A stretch of DNA of 64,000 nucleotides, taken from the NCBI GenBank assembly GCA_002695025.1, contig NZNV01000041.1, forward strand, positions 89,835-153,834, read 5' to 3'. Position numbers and translations under genes: made by a program. This DNA is from Owenweeksia sp. (lineage in GTDB: Bacteria; Bacteroidota; Bacteroidia; Flavobacteriales; Schleiferiaceae). How positions within the stretch are numbered: position 1 is the stretch's first letter; the number at the start of each line of letters is the position of its first letter. Shown in pieces: positions 6,547-14,635 of this stretch. The notes under the pieces are model-generated. The model worked only from the letters and a program-made list of their open reading frames with translations, was not told where the DNA came from and did no database searches.

Positions 6547-8409
6547 CTAGGAGCCCTGGGGTCTATCGGAAACTTCTACATTACCCTTAAACCAAACCTT
6601 ATCTATGAAGTTGCCTTGTGCATCAAACCTCTGCACTTCGCCATTAAGACTATCGTTGGTCCATACCCCTTTTAAAGATCTACCATCTTCCGTGTACAGG
6701 ATTCCTTCTCCATTGCGAACGTTGTTCTTCCATTCCCCTACAAAATAGGCTCCGTTATTCCACCTATAGGTACCCTGTCCCCATTTTTCCTCTCCCTTAA
6801 AGTCTCCGCTATAACCCATATCCGGCTCAAATTTCAGCAACACGGTTTCAGGTTGACCCATTTTGGCCACCACCGGGAATTTTCCTGCGTAGCGCTTAAT
6901 AGCCGGATACAGATACTTTTGAGTGGATGTGTACCCCAGGCGGTCAAACAGCACATAATCCACGCTCTGACTTTTCAGGAACTCCAATTGCTCATCCGGG
7001 TCTTCCGTATTTTTATAATGGCACACATAGCGGTGTGAGAAAATATGGAACAGCGCCAATTTGCGGCAGGCTATAACCGAAGTATCCGGAACGTTGGCAT
7101 TAGCCCATTTGGCTAACTCAAAATAATCATGGTATATGGCCGGATAATTAGCCTTGGCAGTGGCCTCCAGCCTACTTATGGCTCCTGAGCTGTAACTGCC
7201 GATAATCAAAATGGAAAGTACAGCCGCGCCTATATTGATGATATGACCCTCCTTATAATTAAGAAGGTACCTGGCTGCCAGTTGCAACACCTCTACCATA
7301 CCATACAACAGCATAAAAGTGAGTATGGGAATAAGCGGAATGATAAACCGTACCCCAAACCACACCTTGGGCCATAACATTAGAATACCTAAGGTAAAGA
7401 GTACGTAAAGGCAAATGAGAATACGGTATTTCTTAATACGAAAAGCCCCAAATATTATGAGCGCCACGGCAATAGCACCTATCACAAAATCACGCGTGGG
7501 AATAGCTTCCTGATAATTCACCTTCTCAACAAAATTCAAAAGGCCATACGGGATCTCCCTACCTGTATAACGCACGATATTATCCCATATCCGAACAAAT
7601 ATATCCGTGAATTCAATGGTTCCCTCCTGTGGATTATAAGGGTTCTTCATCATCAGCTGATCTACATACGAGCTACCTCCCAGGGCCTTACTTCTGAAGT
7701 ACCACGGAATAATTAAGGCCACCCAACCCACAATGAAAGTCAGCAGGTAATTCCATTGTTTCCGCATAACCAGCAAGGCGATTACCGTAACCACCAGGGC
7801 AATACCGGTGCTACGTATATAATAGGTGCCGGCCAACAGCACGATCAACAGAAAAAATCGCCAGTTTCTGGCCAACGGATCCTCAAACTTCACCTGGGTG
7901 ATCAACCAAATGCAAAGCAGGGAGAACACCGTAAAAGCCATCTCACTCATTATAATGACCGAGTAGGAAAGCATGTGGAAATTATAGAGCGTGAATAGGC
8001 CGGCTATAAAAGCAATGTGCGGACTTTCCGTCATCCGTTTTACCAACAGGAAAAGCAGCAGTATTGAAGTCAGGAAAAAAAAGCCACTCACCCTCTTCAC
8101 GGATATGATATCATCCAACCCCAGTTTGGATGACGCTGCAATAAGCGCAGGGTAACCCGGAGGGAAATGGGTATGAGGTTTATTTTCAATGGAACCAGTA
8201 TCTTTATAACCATTACCCGAAGCCAAAGACTGACCCAACAGGTAGTATCCCGCATTATCACCACCCAGGGCAATCTTTTCATCAAATACCTTCGGATACA
8301 AATTAAAGAACAGGAAAATCAGGGTCAAGAGGTATACCCCGGTAAAAATTCTTTGGAACTTTCTGCTTTTCAGCTTTCCGCCTTCTTGATCTTTCTGCTG
8401 TTTAGCCAA
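6547..8409 (-). CDS. GT-C membrane glycosyltransferase with C-terminal MORN repeats
   Basis: A 620-residue protein with about ten or more membrane helices. An early loop reads D-E-K-I-A-L-G-G-D-N-A-G-Y-Y and H-F-P-P-G-Y-P-A-L, which places it with the PMT_2/ArnT-like lipid-phosphate-sugar glycosyltransferases. The last 85 or so residues are soluble and contain MORN-like units (Y-S-G-D-F-K-G, G-Q-G-T-Y-R-W-N-N-G-A-Y-F-V-G-E-W, N-G-E-G-I-L-Y). MORN repeats usually bind lipids or proteins, and this fusion is unusual. The start is TTG 8409: an in-frame stop lies three codons upstream and no ATG is nearby. Minus strand, monocistronic; sugar and acceptor unknown. Confidence 0.85.
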   Translation of the reverse strand: MAKQQKDQEGGKLKSRKFQRIFTGVYLLTLIFLFFNLYPKVFDEKIALGGDNAGYYLLGQSLASGNGYKDTGSIENKPHTHFPPGYPALIAASSKLGLDDIISVKRVSGFFFLTSILLLFLLVKRMTESPHIAFIAGLFTLYNFHMLSYSVIIMSEMAFTVFSLLCIWLITQVKFEDPLARNWRFFLLIVLLAGTYYIRSTGIALVVTVIALLVMRKQWNYLLTFIVGWVALIIPWYFRSKALGGSSYVDQLMMKNPYNPQEGTIEFTDIFVRIWDNIVRYTGREIPYGLLNFVEKVNYQEAIPTRDFVIGAIAVALIIFGAFRIKKYRILICLYVLFTLGILMLWPKVWFGVRFIIPLIPILTFMLLYGMVEVLQLAARYLLNYKEGHIINIGAAVLSILIIGSYSSGAISRLEATAKANYPAIYHDYFELAKWANANVPDTSVIACRKLALFHIFSHRYVCHYKNTEDPDEQLEFLKSQSVDYVLFDRLGYTSTQKYLYPAIKRYAGKFPVVAKMGQPETVLLKFEPDMGYSGDFKGEEKWGQGTYRWNNGAYFVGEWKNNVRNGEGILYTEDGRSLKGVWTNDSLNGEVQRFDAQGNFIDKVWFKGNVEVSDRPQGS

Positions 8410-8668
8410 GGGAAATATTTAATTATGGTTACGTATCAAAGGAACTAAAATAGGACAATCCTAACAAAGTATTTCAGGGCACTTTATTCAGAGAAATACT
8501 AAAATGTGAATGCACATAGAGAAACGCTAAATTTCATCGTTCACTTTCGCTCCCCACCAAACTTAACGCGGGATCCGGATTTTTCAACCCATCGGTGAAG
8601 CAGCGCTGCATCCCCGCCTTTATAACCTCCTCCTATCTCCACTTCATTTAAATCTCTATTTCACGGTA

Positions 8669-8676
8669 TAGCTTTG
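8669..8676 (+). promoter_or_regulatory. -7 promoter box of the luciferase-like oxidoreductase gene
   Basis: TAGCTTTG matches the Bacteroidota -7 consensus TAnnTTTG. It lies 17 bp before ATG 8694, giving a very short leader. No clear -33 TTTG was found at the right spacing. Confidence 0.55.
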
Positions 8677-8693
8677 CACCCAAAAGCAGAGAT

Positions 8694-9683
8694 ATGTCCG
8701 TTCCTTTTTCCGTACTGGAGTTAGCCACCGTAAGCCAGGGAAGCTCCCCTGGAGATGCTATGCGCAATAGTTTAAAGCTGGCCAGTGCCACAGAGGATTT
8801 CGGCTATCACCGTTTCTGGTTGGCGGAACATCATAATATGATCAGCATTGCCAGCGTAGCCACCTCCGTATTGATGGGATACATTGCCGGAGGAACGGAA
8901 AAAATACGGGTAGGCTCCGGAGGCATTATGTTACCCAACCATTCACCCCTTATTGTAGCCGAGCAATTCGGAACATTAGGCGCGCTTTATCCCAACCGCA
9001 TAGACCTGGGTTTGGGCCGTGCCCCCGGCACCGACCAACTTACGGCTCAGGCCATCCGTCCGGATCGCATGCAGGCGCAGCACAACTTTCCCCAGGATAT
9101 TGAGCTCATACAGAAATACTTTTCTACCGATAATGCCACGGCTTCTGTGCGCGCTACCGTAGCCGAGGGAATTGATGTTCCTATCTGGATACTGGGCTCC
9201 AGCACAGACAGTGCCCACCTGGCGGCCGCAAAGGGTTTACCCTACGCCTTTGCCAGCCACTTTGCCCCCGGGCAGCTTATGGAAGCCCTCAGCATTTATC
9301 ACAACAATTTTGAACCTTCGGCTTATTTGAAGGAACCCTATACCATGGCAGCTGTTAATGTAATTGTTGCGGACACCCAAGAGGAAGCAGAGGCACTTTC
9401 CACTTCGCTGATCAAAATGTTCTTAGGCATTTTAACCAATAAGCGGGATTATATGCAGCCCCCCACTCCCATGACGGATGACCTGCGTGAACTTTCCAGG
9501 AATCCCCATTTCCAGAGGATGCTGAAGTACAGCTTTATTGGCAACCAGGAAAGTGTGGCCGAAAAAACCCGGGAATTCCTTCAGGCCACCCAGGTTAATG
9601 AACTGATGGTGGTTGGCAATATGTACCAGGTAGAAGACCGGATCAGATCATACCGTTATTTTGCAGAGATCATGAACTCCTGA
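8694..9683 (+). CDS. LLM-class flavin-dependent oxidoreductase (luciferase-like)
   Basis: A 329-residue TIM-barrel protein of the bacterial luciferase superfamily. Signs are F-S-V-L-E-L at the start, F-W-L-A-E-H-H-N-M near 42-50, R-V-G-S-G-G-I-M-L-P-N-H-S-P near 71-84, and R-I-D-L-G-L-G-R-A-P-G-T-D near 101-113. This is the single-subunit type (YhbW/MsnO8-like), often misnamed alkanal monooxygenase. It should use reduced flavin to oxidise an unknown small molecule. It is monocistronic with its own promoter at 8669. Specificity cannot be assigned. Confidence 0.92.
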   Translation: MSVPFSVLELATVSQGSSPGDAMRNSLKLASATEDFGYHRFWLAEHHNMISIASVATSVLMGYIAGGTEKIRVGSGGIMLPNHSPLIVAEQFGTLGALYPNRIDLGLGRAPGTDQLTAQAIRPDRMQAQHNFPQDIELIQKYFSTDNATASVRATVAEGIDVPIWILGSSTDSAHLAAAKGLPYAFASHFAPGQLMEALSIYHNNFEPSAYLKEPYTMAAVNVIVADTQEEAEALSTSLIKMFLGILTNKRDYMQPPTPMTDDLRELSRNPHFQRMLKYSFIGNQESVAEKTREFLQATQVNELMVVGNMYQVEDRIRSYRYFAEIMNS

Positions 9684-9806
9684 GCGCTTCCACGATTAGG
9701 GTCTAAGAACTCCTTTAAAAGAGATATAATATAGAGTATGAACAGGGTGGTGATTTAATGCACTCCGGAAATTTGTACTTTTAGTTAGATTCTAAATTCC
9801 CTGGAT

Positions 9807-10388
9807 ATGAAAAACTTTACTTGCCTTACCATATCCTTGCTACTACTAGGCGCGTGCCACAAACAAGAAAAAGCGACAGACATAATTTGTGAAGGCTTTG
9901 ATTTACACGAGCCTGATGCTATTGACCCTGAAGAATATGCTGTGCTGAGTGCTTTCCTCGGAAACGAGGAAGAATCACCCTTCGTGATACAACAATATAC
10001 CTACGCTCTGGATTCTTCTGCTGTTTACCACCTCACTAAAGACACCCTCCAAACCGGTGAGGTGGATAGCCTTGTACTGGAGAGTTATATTGAAGCCAAC
10101 ACAAAAAAGATATATTGGGATAACTTGTTTGAAGGTTCCTCACAACTGATCTCTGAGGACGAGCTGAACTGTTATTCTCAACATGAAGAGCGCTACTGGG
10201 AACTATACTATCAAAACCACAAAGAGGGTTACTGGATGCTTTCACGGCCCGGTATTTCCGGAGATACCGCCTTGTTTGAATATGCCTACTATTGTAACCT
10301 TCTGTGTGCTCAGGGTGGTTATGTACAGATGAAAAAAGTAAATGGCCAGTGGGTCATTCACAAAAGAGGCATTAACTGGGTGAGTTAA
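9807..10388 (+). CDS. Lipoprotein of unknown function
   Basis: A 193-residue protein with a lipoprotein leader (M-K-N-F-T-C-L-T-I-S-L-L-L-L-G-A-C; lipidated Cys at residue 17). The mature part is acidic with several Tyr and Trp (C-Y-S-Q-H-E-E-R-Y-W-E-L-Y-Y near 117-130) and two further Cys near the end. No family is recognised. A bidirectional terminator follows, shared with the convergent T9SS cargo gene. Confidence 0.75.
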   Translation: MKNFTCLTISLLLLGACHKQEKATDIICEGFDLHEPDAIDPEEYAVLSAFLGNEEESPFVIQQYTYALDSSAVYHLTKDTLQTGEVDSLVLESYIEANTKKIYWDNLFEGSSQLISEDELNCYSQHEERYWELYYQNHKEGYWMLSRPGISGDTALFEYAYYCNLLCAQGGYVQMKKVNGQWVIHKRGINWVS

Positions 10389-10396
10389 TAAAAAAA

Positions 10397-10419
10397 GTCG
10401 CCACGCTAAGCGTGGCGAC
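10397..10419. terminator. Bidirectional intrinsic terminator
   Basis: GTCGCCACGC (10397-10406) and GCGTGGCGAC (10410-10419) form a perfect 10-bp stem with loop TAA. An A-run precedes it (10388-10396) and TTTCTT follows, so it can end both the plus-strand lipoprotein gene and the minus-strand gene ending at 10463. Confidence 0.93.
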
Positions 10420-10462
10420 TTTCTTAGTAATTATCCATTCGGGAAACCGGTTCCCAAACATT

Positions 10463-12358
10463 CTATTTTACAATAGAGATCCTTTTGGACTGGCTTACAC
10501 CATCAGCAGTAACCTGCAGGATGTACATTCCAGCACCCAGGCCTTCTATATTCAGTTCGGCATCATCATTATAAGAAGCTGATTTTACCTCCTGACCTAC
10601 ACTGTTGAAAAGAGTTACTTCATACGCACCGGACACACCAGTAATATTCAGAATATCCTTGGCAGGGTTAGGATATGTCTTGAAACCTATTTTGCTGGCC
10701 TCATCTATTCCTATACCGGCATCAAGTGCCACCCAGTCTGCGTTTACTACACTCAGGTCACTGTTATCCAGCAAGAGAACAGCCAAGTGTACTTTACCAG
10801 GATTATTCACCTTGTTGGGCAGGGTAACGGTAAACGTATGGTTTACGGTTTGATTTTGAGTTATGGTTGCAGGAACACTTCCTGAAGCACCAAAGAAACT
10901 TGGGAAAATGCCACGTGCTACGTGATTGTAAACCATTTCGTTAGCCGGAACGGTAGCAGGTGAAGTTTGCCAGTTACGTCCACCTCCTGTTAATGCAATA
11001 TTCTGGGACTGAAAGCTGTAGTAGTTTTCCTGTGCGTAGCCCGCGCTGGTACCGGTTACGCTATCTTCAATTACCACCAGGGCAAAACGGAAATCGGCAT
11101 TGTTTGCCTCAATGGCAAAAGTTGCTTCTGCATCAAGGGTAATAGCCTTGGTAGTAGCATTGTAAGTATGGTTGGTAATAACCACTCCGGCCGTAGGCAC
11201 TACACTCATTCTTTCGTTGTAAGCCAAATCAAGATCCTGAACGTTAGGATCCGAGTTAATGGTACGGTCTACGGTACCTCCGGGATAACCGCCTTCGGCT
11301 ACCAGACCAATGAAGTTGTTACCGTCATAACCCGTTACCACCATGGGATCAGCATTGTGTACGGCAATAGGAATAGTGGTATTGGGATAGGTGGAAGCCA
11401 TATACTCCATACCTACAAGACCGCGTGGACACCATCCACACCAGGTACCCGTTTTCTCTTCAATAACCACTTTACGGGTAGGAGGATTATCCACTACGTA
11501 AACTGTTTTGGTAATGGTGTCATTGGACGGATTTGCATCTACATTACCATCTATATTGCTCAACCACATCTTAATTGTATAACTTCCAGCGCTGGAGGGG
11601 TTGAAAGCCGTGGAATGGGCAACGTTAAATGTTTCGGTAGGGTCCACATTGAGAGCTGAAGCACTGGCAGTAGAAACAGCACCACCGTTTACGGTATAGT
11701 TGAAGTCCGCTGAATTAAAAGGACCTGCTTCATTCGTAAAAGTGGCAATGATTGCATGACTGCTACCGGTAGCCATTACATCAGGAAGATCTGATACCAC
11801 ACCGGACACATCGTAACCGGTAAACACATCTACCAGAAGATCATCGATATATAGCAGGAATTTATCGGTAGAGTTATTGCGGAAAGCAATGTAAATAGTC
11901 TGACCGGAGTATGCACTGAGATCAGCTACACGGGTTACAAAAGGTGCATCCTCACCGGTATTGGTATAAATAGGAGGAGCTGTAAAATCAGCTACGGTAT
12001 TTCCGGTCGTGGAAACATACACCATGTACCCATCCGGGAAATTCTGGTCAGGGGCTCCCGCTTCCCAAATCAGGTAAGTGCCTGTACTGGGAACAGCAAT
12101 AGATGGTGTTACCATCCAGTCATCCGCCTGTCCGGGAGGTGCATACCATGAATTACTACAGGCTACAGTATCTCCGCCCACAACGCGTTGAACCCAGGCC
12201 GCAGTAACAAAATTCACCTGGGCATTCGGGGTCTTTCCATCCACATCAATCAGGTTGAAGGACGAAGGGATACCTCCGGCAAAATTCTCTGAAAATATCT
12301 GTGCATCCACATTGGTAAATACCGCGCATGCGGAAAGAGCAAGTAAAACTTTTTTCAT
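10463..12358 (-). CDS. T9SS-exported protein: J-type anchor domain, Omp28-like thioredoxin fold, sorting domain
   Basis: The start at 12358 gives 631 residues and a signal peptide (M-K-K-V-L-L-A-L-S-A-C-A-V-F-T-N-V-D-A-Q); an 18-codon upstream extension is less likely. Residues about 22-178 resemble the cleaved-adhesin/choice-of-anchor J jelly roll (S-E-N-F near its start, F-L-L-Y-I-D-D-L at its end). A central region of the Omp28 type follows, with a thioredoxin-like T-W-C-G-W-C-P-R-G (Cys 307 and 310). The last 75 residues are a type A T9SS sorting domain (Y-P-N-P-A-K-D-I-L-N-I to the final K-R-I-S-I-V-K). It is expected at the cell surface or secreted. Ligand unknown. Confidence 0.9.
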   Translation of the reverse strand: MKKVLLALSACAVFTNVDAQIFSENFAGGIPSSFNLIDVDGKTPNAQVNFVTAAWVQRVVGGDTVACSNSWYAPPGQADDWMVTPSIAVPSTGTYLIWEAGAPDQNFPDGYMVYVSTTGNTVADFTAPPIYTNTGEDAPFVTRVADLSAYSGQTIYIAFRNNSTDKFLLYIDDLLVDVFTGYDVSGVVSDLPDVMATGSSHAIIATFTNEAGPFNSADFNYTVNGGAVSTASASALNVDPTETFNVAHSTAFNPSSAGSYTIKMWLSNIDGNVDANPSNDTITKTVYVVDNPPTRKVVIEEKTGTWCGWCPRGLVGMEYMASTYPNTTIPIAVHNADPMVVTGYDGNNFIGLVAEGGYPGGTVDRTINSDPNVQDLDLAYNERMSVVPTAGVVITNHTYNATTKAITLDAEATFAIEANNADFRFALVVIEDSVTGTSAGYAQENYYSFQSQNIALTGGGRNWQTSPATVPANEMVYNHVARGIFPSFFGASGSVPATITQNQTVNHTFTVTLPNKVNNPGKVHLAVLLLDNSDLSVVNADWVALDAGIGIDEASKIGFKTYPNPAKDILNITGVSGAYEVTLFNSVGQEVKSASYNDDAELNIEGLGAGMYILQVTADGVSQSKRISIVK

Positions 12359-12592
12359 TCTCGTTATTTTACATTCAAAAAAGGGGCTTAAAGGTACTAA
12401 TTTATAGTTCAATTAACGTAGGATTAAAGAACTTCTCACCTTGTAAGGATCGAATGGCCAGCCAAATAGACCCGGGCAACCGGATAGTTTACTCTCCTAA
12501 AAAAGAGTACACCCCACTTTAGCCTTCAACTAGTCAGTGGCCATTATTTGTTAAAGCCTGGGAATAGCCTGATGCAAATAGTGTCAAAGTTC

Positions 12593-12748
12593 TTACGCAG
12601 GCTTACTCTTGCCAGGTACTGATTTTAAGGATGTTGCAGACTGCTCCTTATCCCTTACCTCTCGCCAGGCTTCCACTCCCCGGTAGCCAAGGGCCAGCAA
12701 ACCGAGGTTCCCCGATTCGGGTATCCTGAATTTCTTTTCTTCTTTCAC
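12593..12748 (-). CDS. Candidate 51-residue protein, GTG start
   Basis: On the minus strand GTG at 12748 opens 51 codons ending TAA at 12593. The product begins V-K-E-E-K-K-F-R-I-P-E-S-G-N-L-G-L-L-A-L-G and continues with Y-R-G-V-E-A-W-R-E-V-R-D-K-E, then a polar tail. This reads like a real amphipathic small protein. A perfect TAATTTTG -7 box (12754-12761) sits only 5 bp upstream, so the mRNA would be leaderless or nearly so. It lies upstream of the T9SS cargo gene on the same strand, 234 bp away. No family assigned; coding status is inference. Confidence 0.5.
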   Translation of the reverse strand: MKEEKKFRIPESGNLGLLALGYRGVEAWREVRDKEQSATSLKSVPGKSKPA

Positions 12749-12753
12749 GGCTC

Positions 12754-12761
12754 CAAAATTA
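12754..12761 (-). promoter_or_regulatory. -7 promoter box for the small minus-strand ORF
   Basis: On the minus strand this reads TAATTTTG, an exact TAnnTTTG match, next to the GTG start at 12748. No -33 TTTG is seen at standard spacing. Confidence 0.45.
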
Positions 12762-12785
12762 TAATTTCTCAGCCTTAAGCGGGCA

Positions 12786-12818
12786 TTTGGTGAGCCTTAC
12801 CACTTTTACCTATTTTTG
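12786..12818 (+). promoter_or_regulatory. Complete -33/-7 promoter of the Skp-like gene
   Basis: TTTG (12786-12789), 21 bp, then TATTTTTG (12811-12818) fits the Bacteroidota housekeeping sigma consensus. The start codon is 20 bp further on. Confidence 0.75.
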
Positions 12819-12838
12819 GCGCTTTAAATCCAAAATTG

Positions 12839-13477
12839 ATGAAAGCATTTAATACTGTACTGAGCGTGGTTCTTTTGATTGCCGTAGGCTTCTTATTCTG
12901 GAAGGTGTACGATACTCCGGACATGAAAAGCGGGAAGTCCAATTCCTCAGAAGAAATTGCCGAGCGCCTGAACAGCGATGAATTTGCTCCGGCCCGTATT
13001 GCTTACATCAATACCGATTCCCTGGTGAAGGATTATGAGTACCATAAAGAGCTGAGAGCCGAACTGGAAGAAAAAGCCAAGCGCCTGGAAAGCGACCTTT
13101 CCAGCAAATCAAAGGTGTTTGAAGAAAACCTCTCCATACTGCAACAACAGGCTGAAAGCATGAGCCAGGAAGAGCTACAGTCGCACCAGATGGACCTGGA
13201 GCGAACCCGTGAAGGACTTCTGCGTTATCGTGATGAGCAGGCCAACCAACTGGCCCTGCAGGAGCGCGAACTGAACCAGCGAATAAAAGATGACATGGAG
13301 TCTGTACTGAACGACATCAAGGAAGAATATAACCTGGATTTTGTACTGAGCTTTGACCCCAACAGCATCTTACTGAATGCTAATGAAGACTACAACATCA
13401 CCGCCCTGGTGGTGGACCGTCTGAACAAGAAGTACCACTCCAAGAAAGAAGAAGCTAACACAAAAGACGGTAAATGA
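12839..13477 (+). CDS. OmpH/Skp-family periplasmic chaperone-like protein
   Basis: ATG 12839 (a TTG precedes it) gives 212 residues. An N-terminal hydrophobic anchor or signal (about 5-23) is followed by A-R-I-A-Y-I-N-T-D-S-L-V-K-D-Y-E-Y, the typical start of the Skp/OmpH fold. A long charged coiled-coil hairpin (about 70-160) comes next, then D-F-V-L-S-F-D-P-N-S-I-L-L-N near the end. Skp-like proteins hold outer-membrane proteins during transit. The retained N-terminal segment may anchor it in the inner membrane. It is coupled (4-bp overlap) to a small lipoprotein gene. Confidence 0.9.
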   Translation: MKAFNTVLSVVLLIAVGFLFWKVYDTPDMKSGKSNSSEEIAERLNSDEFAPARIAYINTDSLVKDYEYHKELRAELEEKAKRLESDLSSKSKVFEENLSILQQQAESMSQEELQSHQMDLERTREGLLRYRDEQANQLALQERELNQRIKDDMESVLNDIKEEYNLDFVLSFDPNSILLNANEDYNITALVVDRLNKKYHSKKEEANTKDGK

Positions 13478-13878
13478 GAAAACTCCTGAAATTCGGTTTG
13501 GCGGCCACCTTGATTTCGTTCATCGTGGTTTCCTGTGCTAAGGATAATGATGACGACATCAACTTTGTAGCAGAATATACGGGCACCTGGGATTGCAATG
13601 AGAAAACAGGGATCAATGCTCCGCAGATCTATAAAGTGAATATCCAACGTGGCTCCAGCGACCAGGAAGTGATTATTAACCAGTTGTACAACCTGCCCAA
13701 CACAGCCGTGAGAGCTAATATTAACGGATTCAACCTCACCATACCCCAGCAAACCTCAGCCGGGGTGAGTTTTAGCGGCTCAGGAAGTGCTGACGCAGAA
13801 TTCCAGCAGATAAGCCTCACCTTTACCGCTAATGACGGTTCGGGAGACGATCAGGTGAGCGCCACTTTAAGCCGTTGA
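13474..13878 (+). CDS. Small lipoprotein of unknown function
   Basis: A 134-residue protein overlapping the Skp-like gene by 4 bp (ATGA). The leader ends S-F-I-V-V-S-C, with lipidated Cys about residue 21. After an acidic linker (A-K-D-N-D-D-D-I-N) come beta-rich segments (Y-T-G-T-W-D-C-N, I-N-G-F-N-L-T-I-P, G-V-S-F-S-G-S-G-S). This resembles the lipocalin-like or calycin small lipoproteins common in Bacteroidota, but I cannot name the family. Its stop codon directly abuts the stop of the convergent barrel gene at 13879. Confidence 0.75.
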   Translation: MRKLLKFGLAATLISFIVVSCAKDNDDDINFVAEYTGTWDCNEKTGINAPQIYKVNIQRGSSDQEVIINQLYNLPNTAVRANINGFNLTIPQQTSAGVSFSGSGSADAEFQQISLTFTANDGSGDDQVSATLSR

Positions 13879-14607
13879 TCAGAATTTATACTTAAGCCCA
13901 ACTACCGCTCCGTAACTGATTAATGTTTCCCGGGGGAAGTTATCAGCTTCAATAAGCGGGTTGAGCATATACTTGATATTGCCCCTTACAATCACCCCCC
14001 ATTCTTCAGTTACATTAAAGGTTCCTCCAAGCCCGATGCCTACGGACCAGTTGGTAGATTGGGTCCTATCCTTAAGATTGTTGGTGAAGCTGTTCTCATT
14101 ACGCGGGGTAAAGGTCTGGTCGTATTTATCCACAAAGTTCAGCTCTACAGTAGGCACTACCTCCAGGTCCAGGATATCCGTGATGGCGGTATTGAAGTTC
14201 AGTTTCAGCGGAACAGTGTACATACTTACCCCCACTTCCATTTTAGCAAGAGTGGTATCCGTACGTCCCTGGTATAGCATTACATTATCCACACTAAAAT
14301 TCCCTGCAGCACGTCCTATACCAATCCCTACATCAAAGGCACTACCTATGGAATAGAAAAAGTCCAGGCCGTAGTTCAGCTGGAAAGCCCCTTGTGCGTC
14401 CTCATTCGGCAGGTTAAAACCACCACCGGAGGGCACTTCATTATTGATCAGCCTCCTGTCCGTATAATTCGGGTAAAGGTTGGCAGCTATACTCCAGCGG
14501 GAATGCTTTACACGCGAGTCCGTATAATACTCCACATCATCATCGCCAGGCTGAGCAAAGGCCATAACCGAGAACAAGAGCGCAAATAACAATAGGATCT
14601 TTTTCAT
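13879..14607 (-). CDS. Outer-membrane beta-barrel protein
   Basis: The start at 14607 gives 242 residues with a signal peptide (M-K-K-I-L-L-L-F-A-L-L-F-S-V-M-A-F-A-Q). The rest alternates polar and hydrophobic residues and ends in an aromatic strand (A-V-V-G-L-K-Y-K-F) suited to the BAM machinery. It belongs to the broad outer-membrane barrel group seen in Bacteroidota; ligand unknown. It starts 28 bp after the alaS stop on the same strand and probably shares its transcript. Confidence 0.82.
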   Translation of the reverse strand: MKKILLLFALLFSVMAFAQPGDDDVEYYTDSRVKHSRWSIAANLYPNYTDRRLINNEVPSGGGFNLPNEDAQGAFQLNYGLDFFYSIGSAFDVGIGIGRAAGNFSVDNVMLYQGRTDTTLAKMEVGVSMYTVPLKLNFNTAITDILDLEVVPTVELNFVDKYDQTFTPRNENSFTNNLKDRTQSTNWSVGIGLGGTFNVTEEWGVIVRGNIKYMLNPLIEADNFPRETLISYGAVVGLKYKF

Positions 14608-14635
14608 GATCGATACTTCAAAATGAGGTTGCAAT

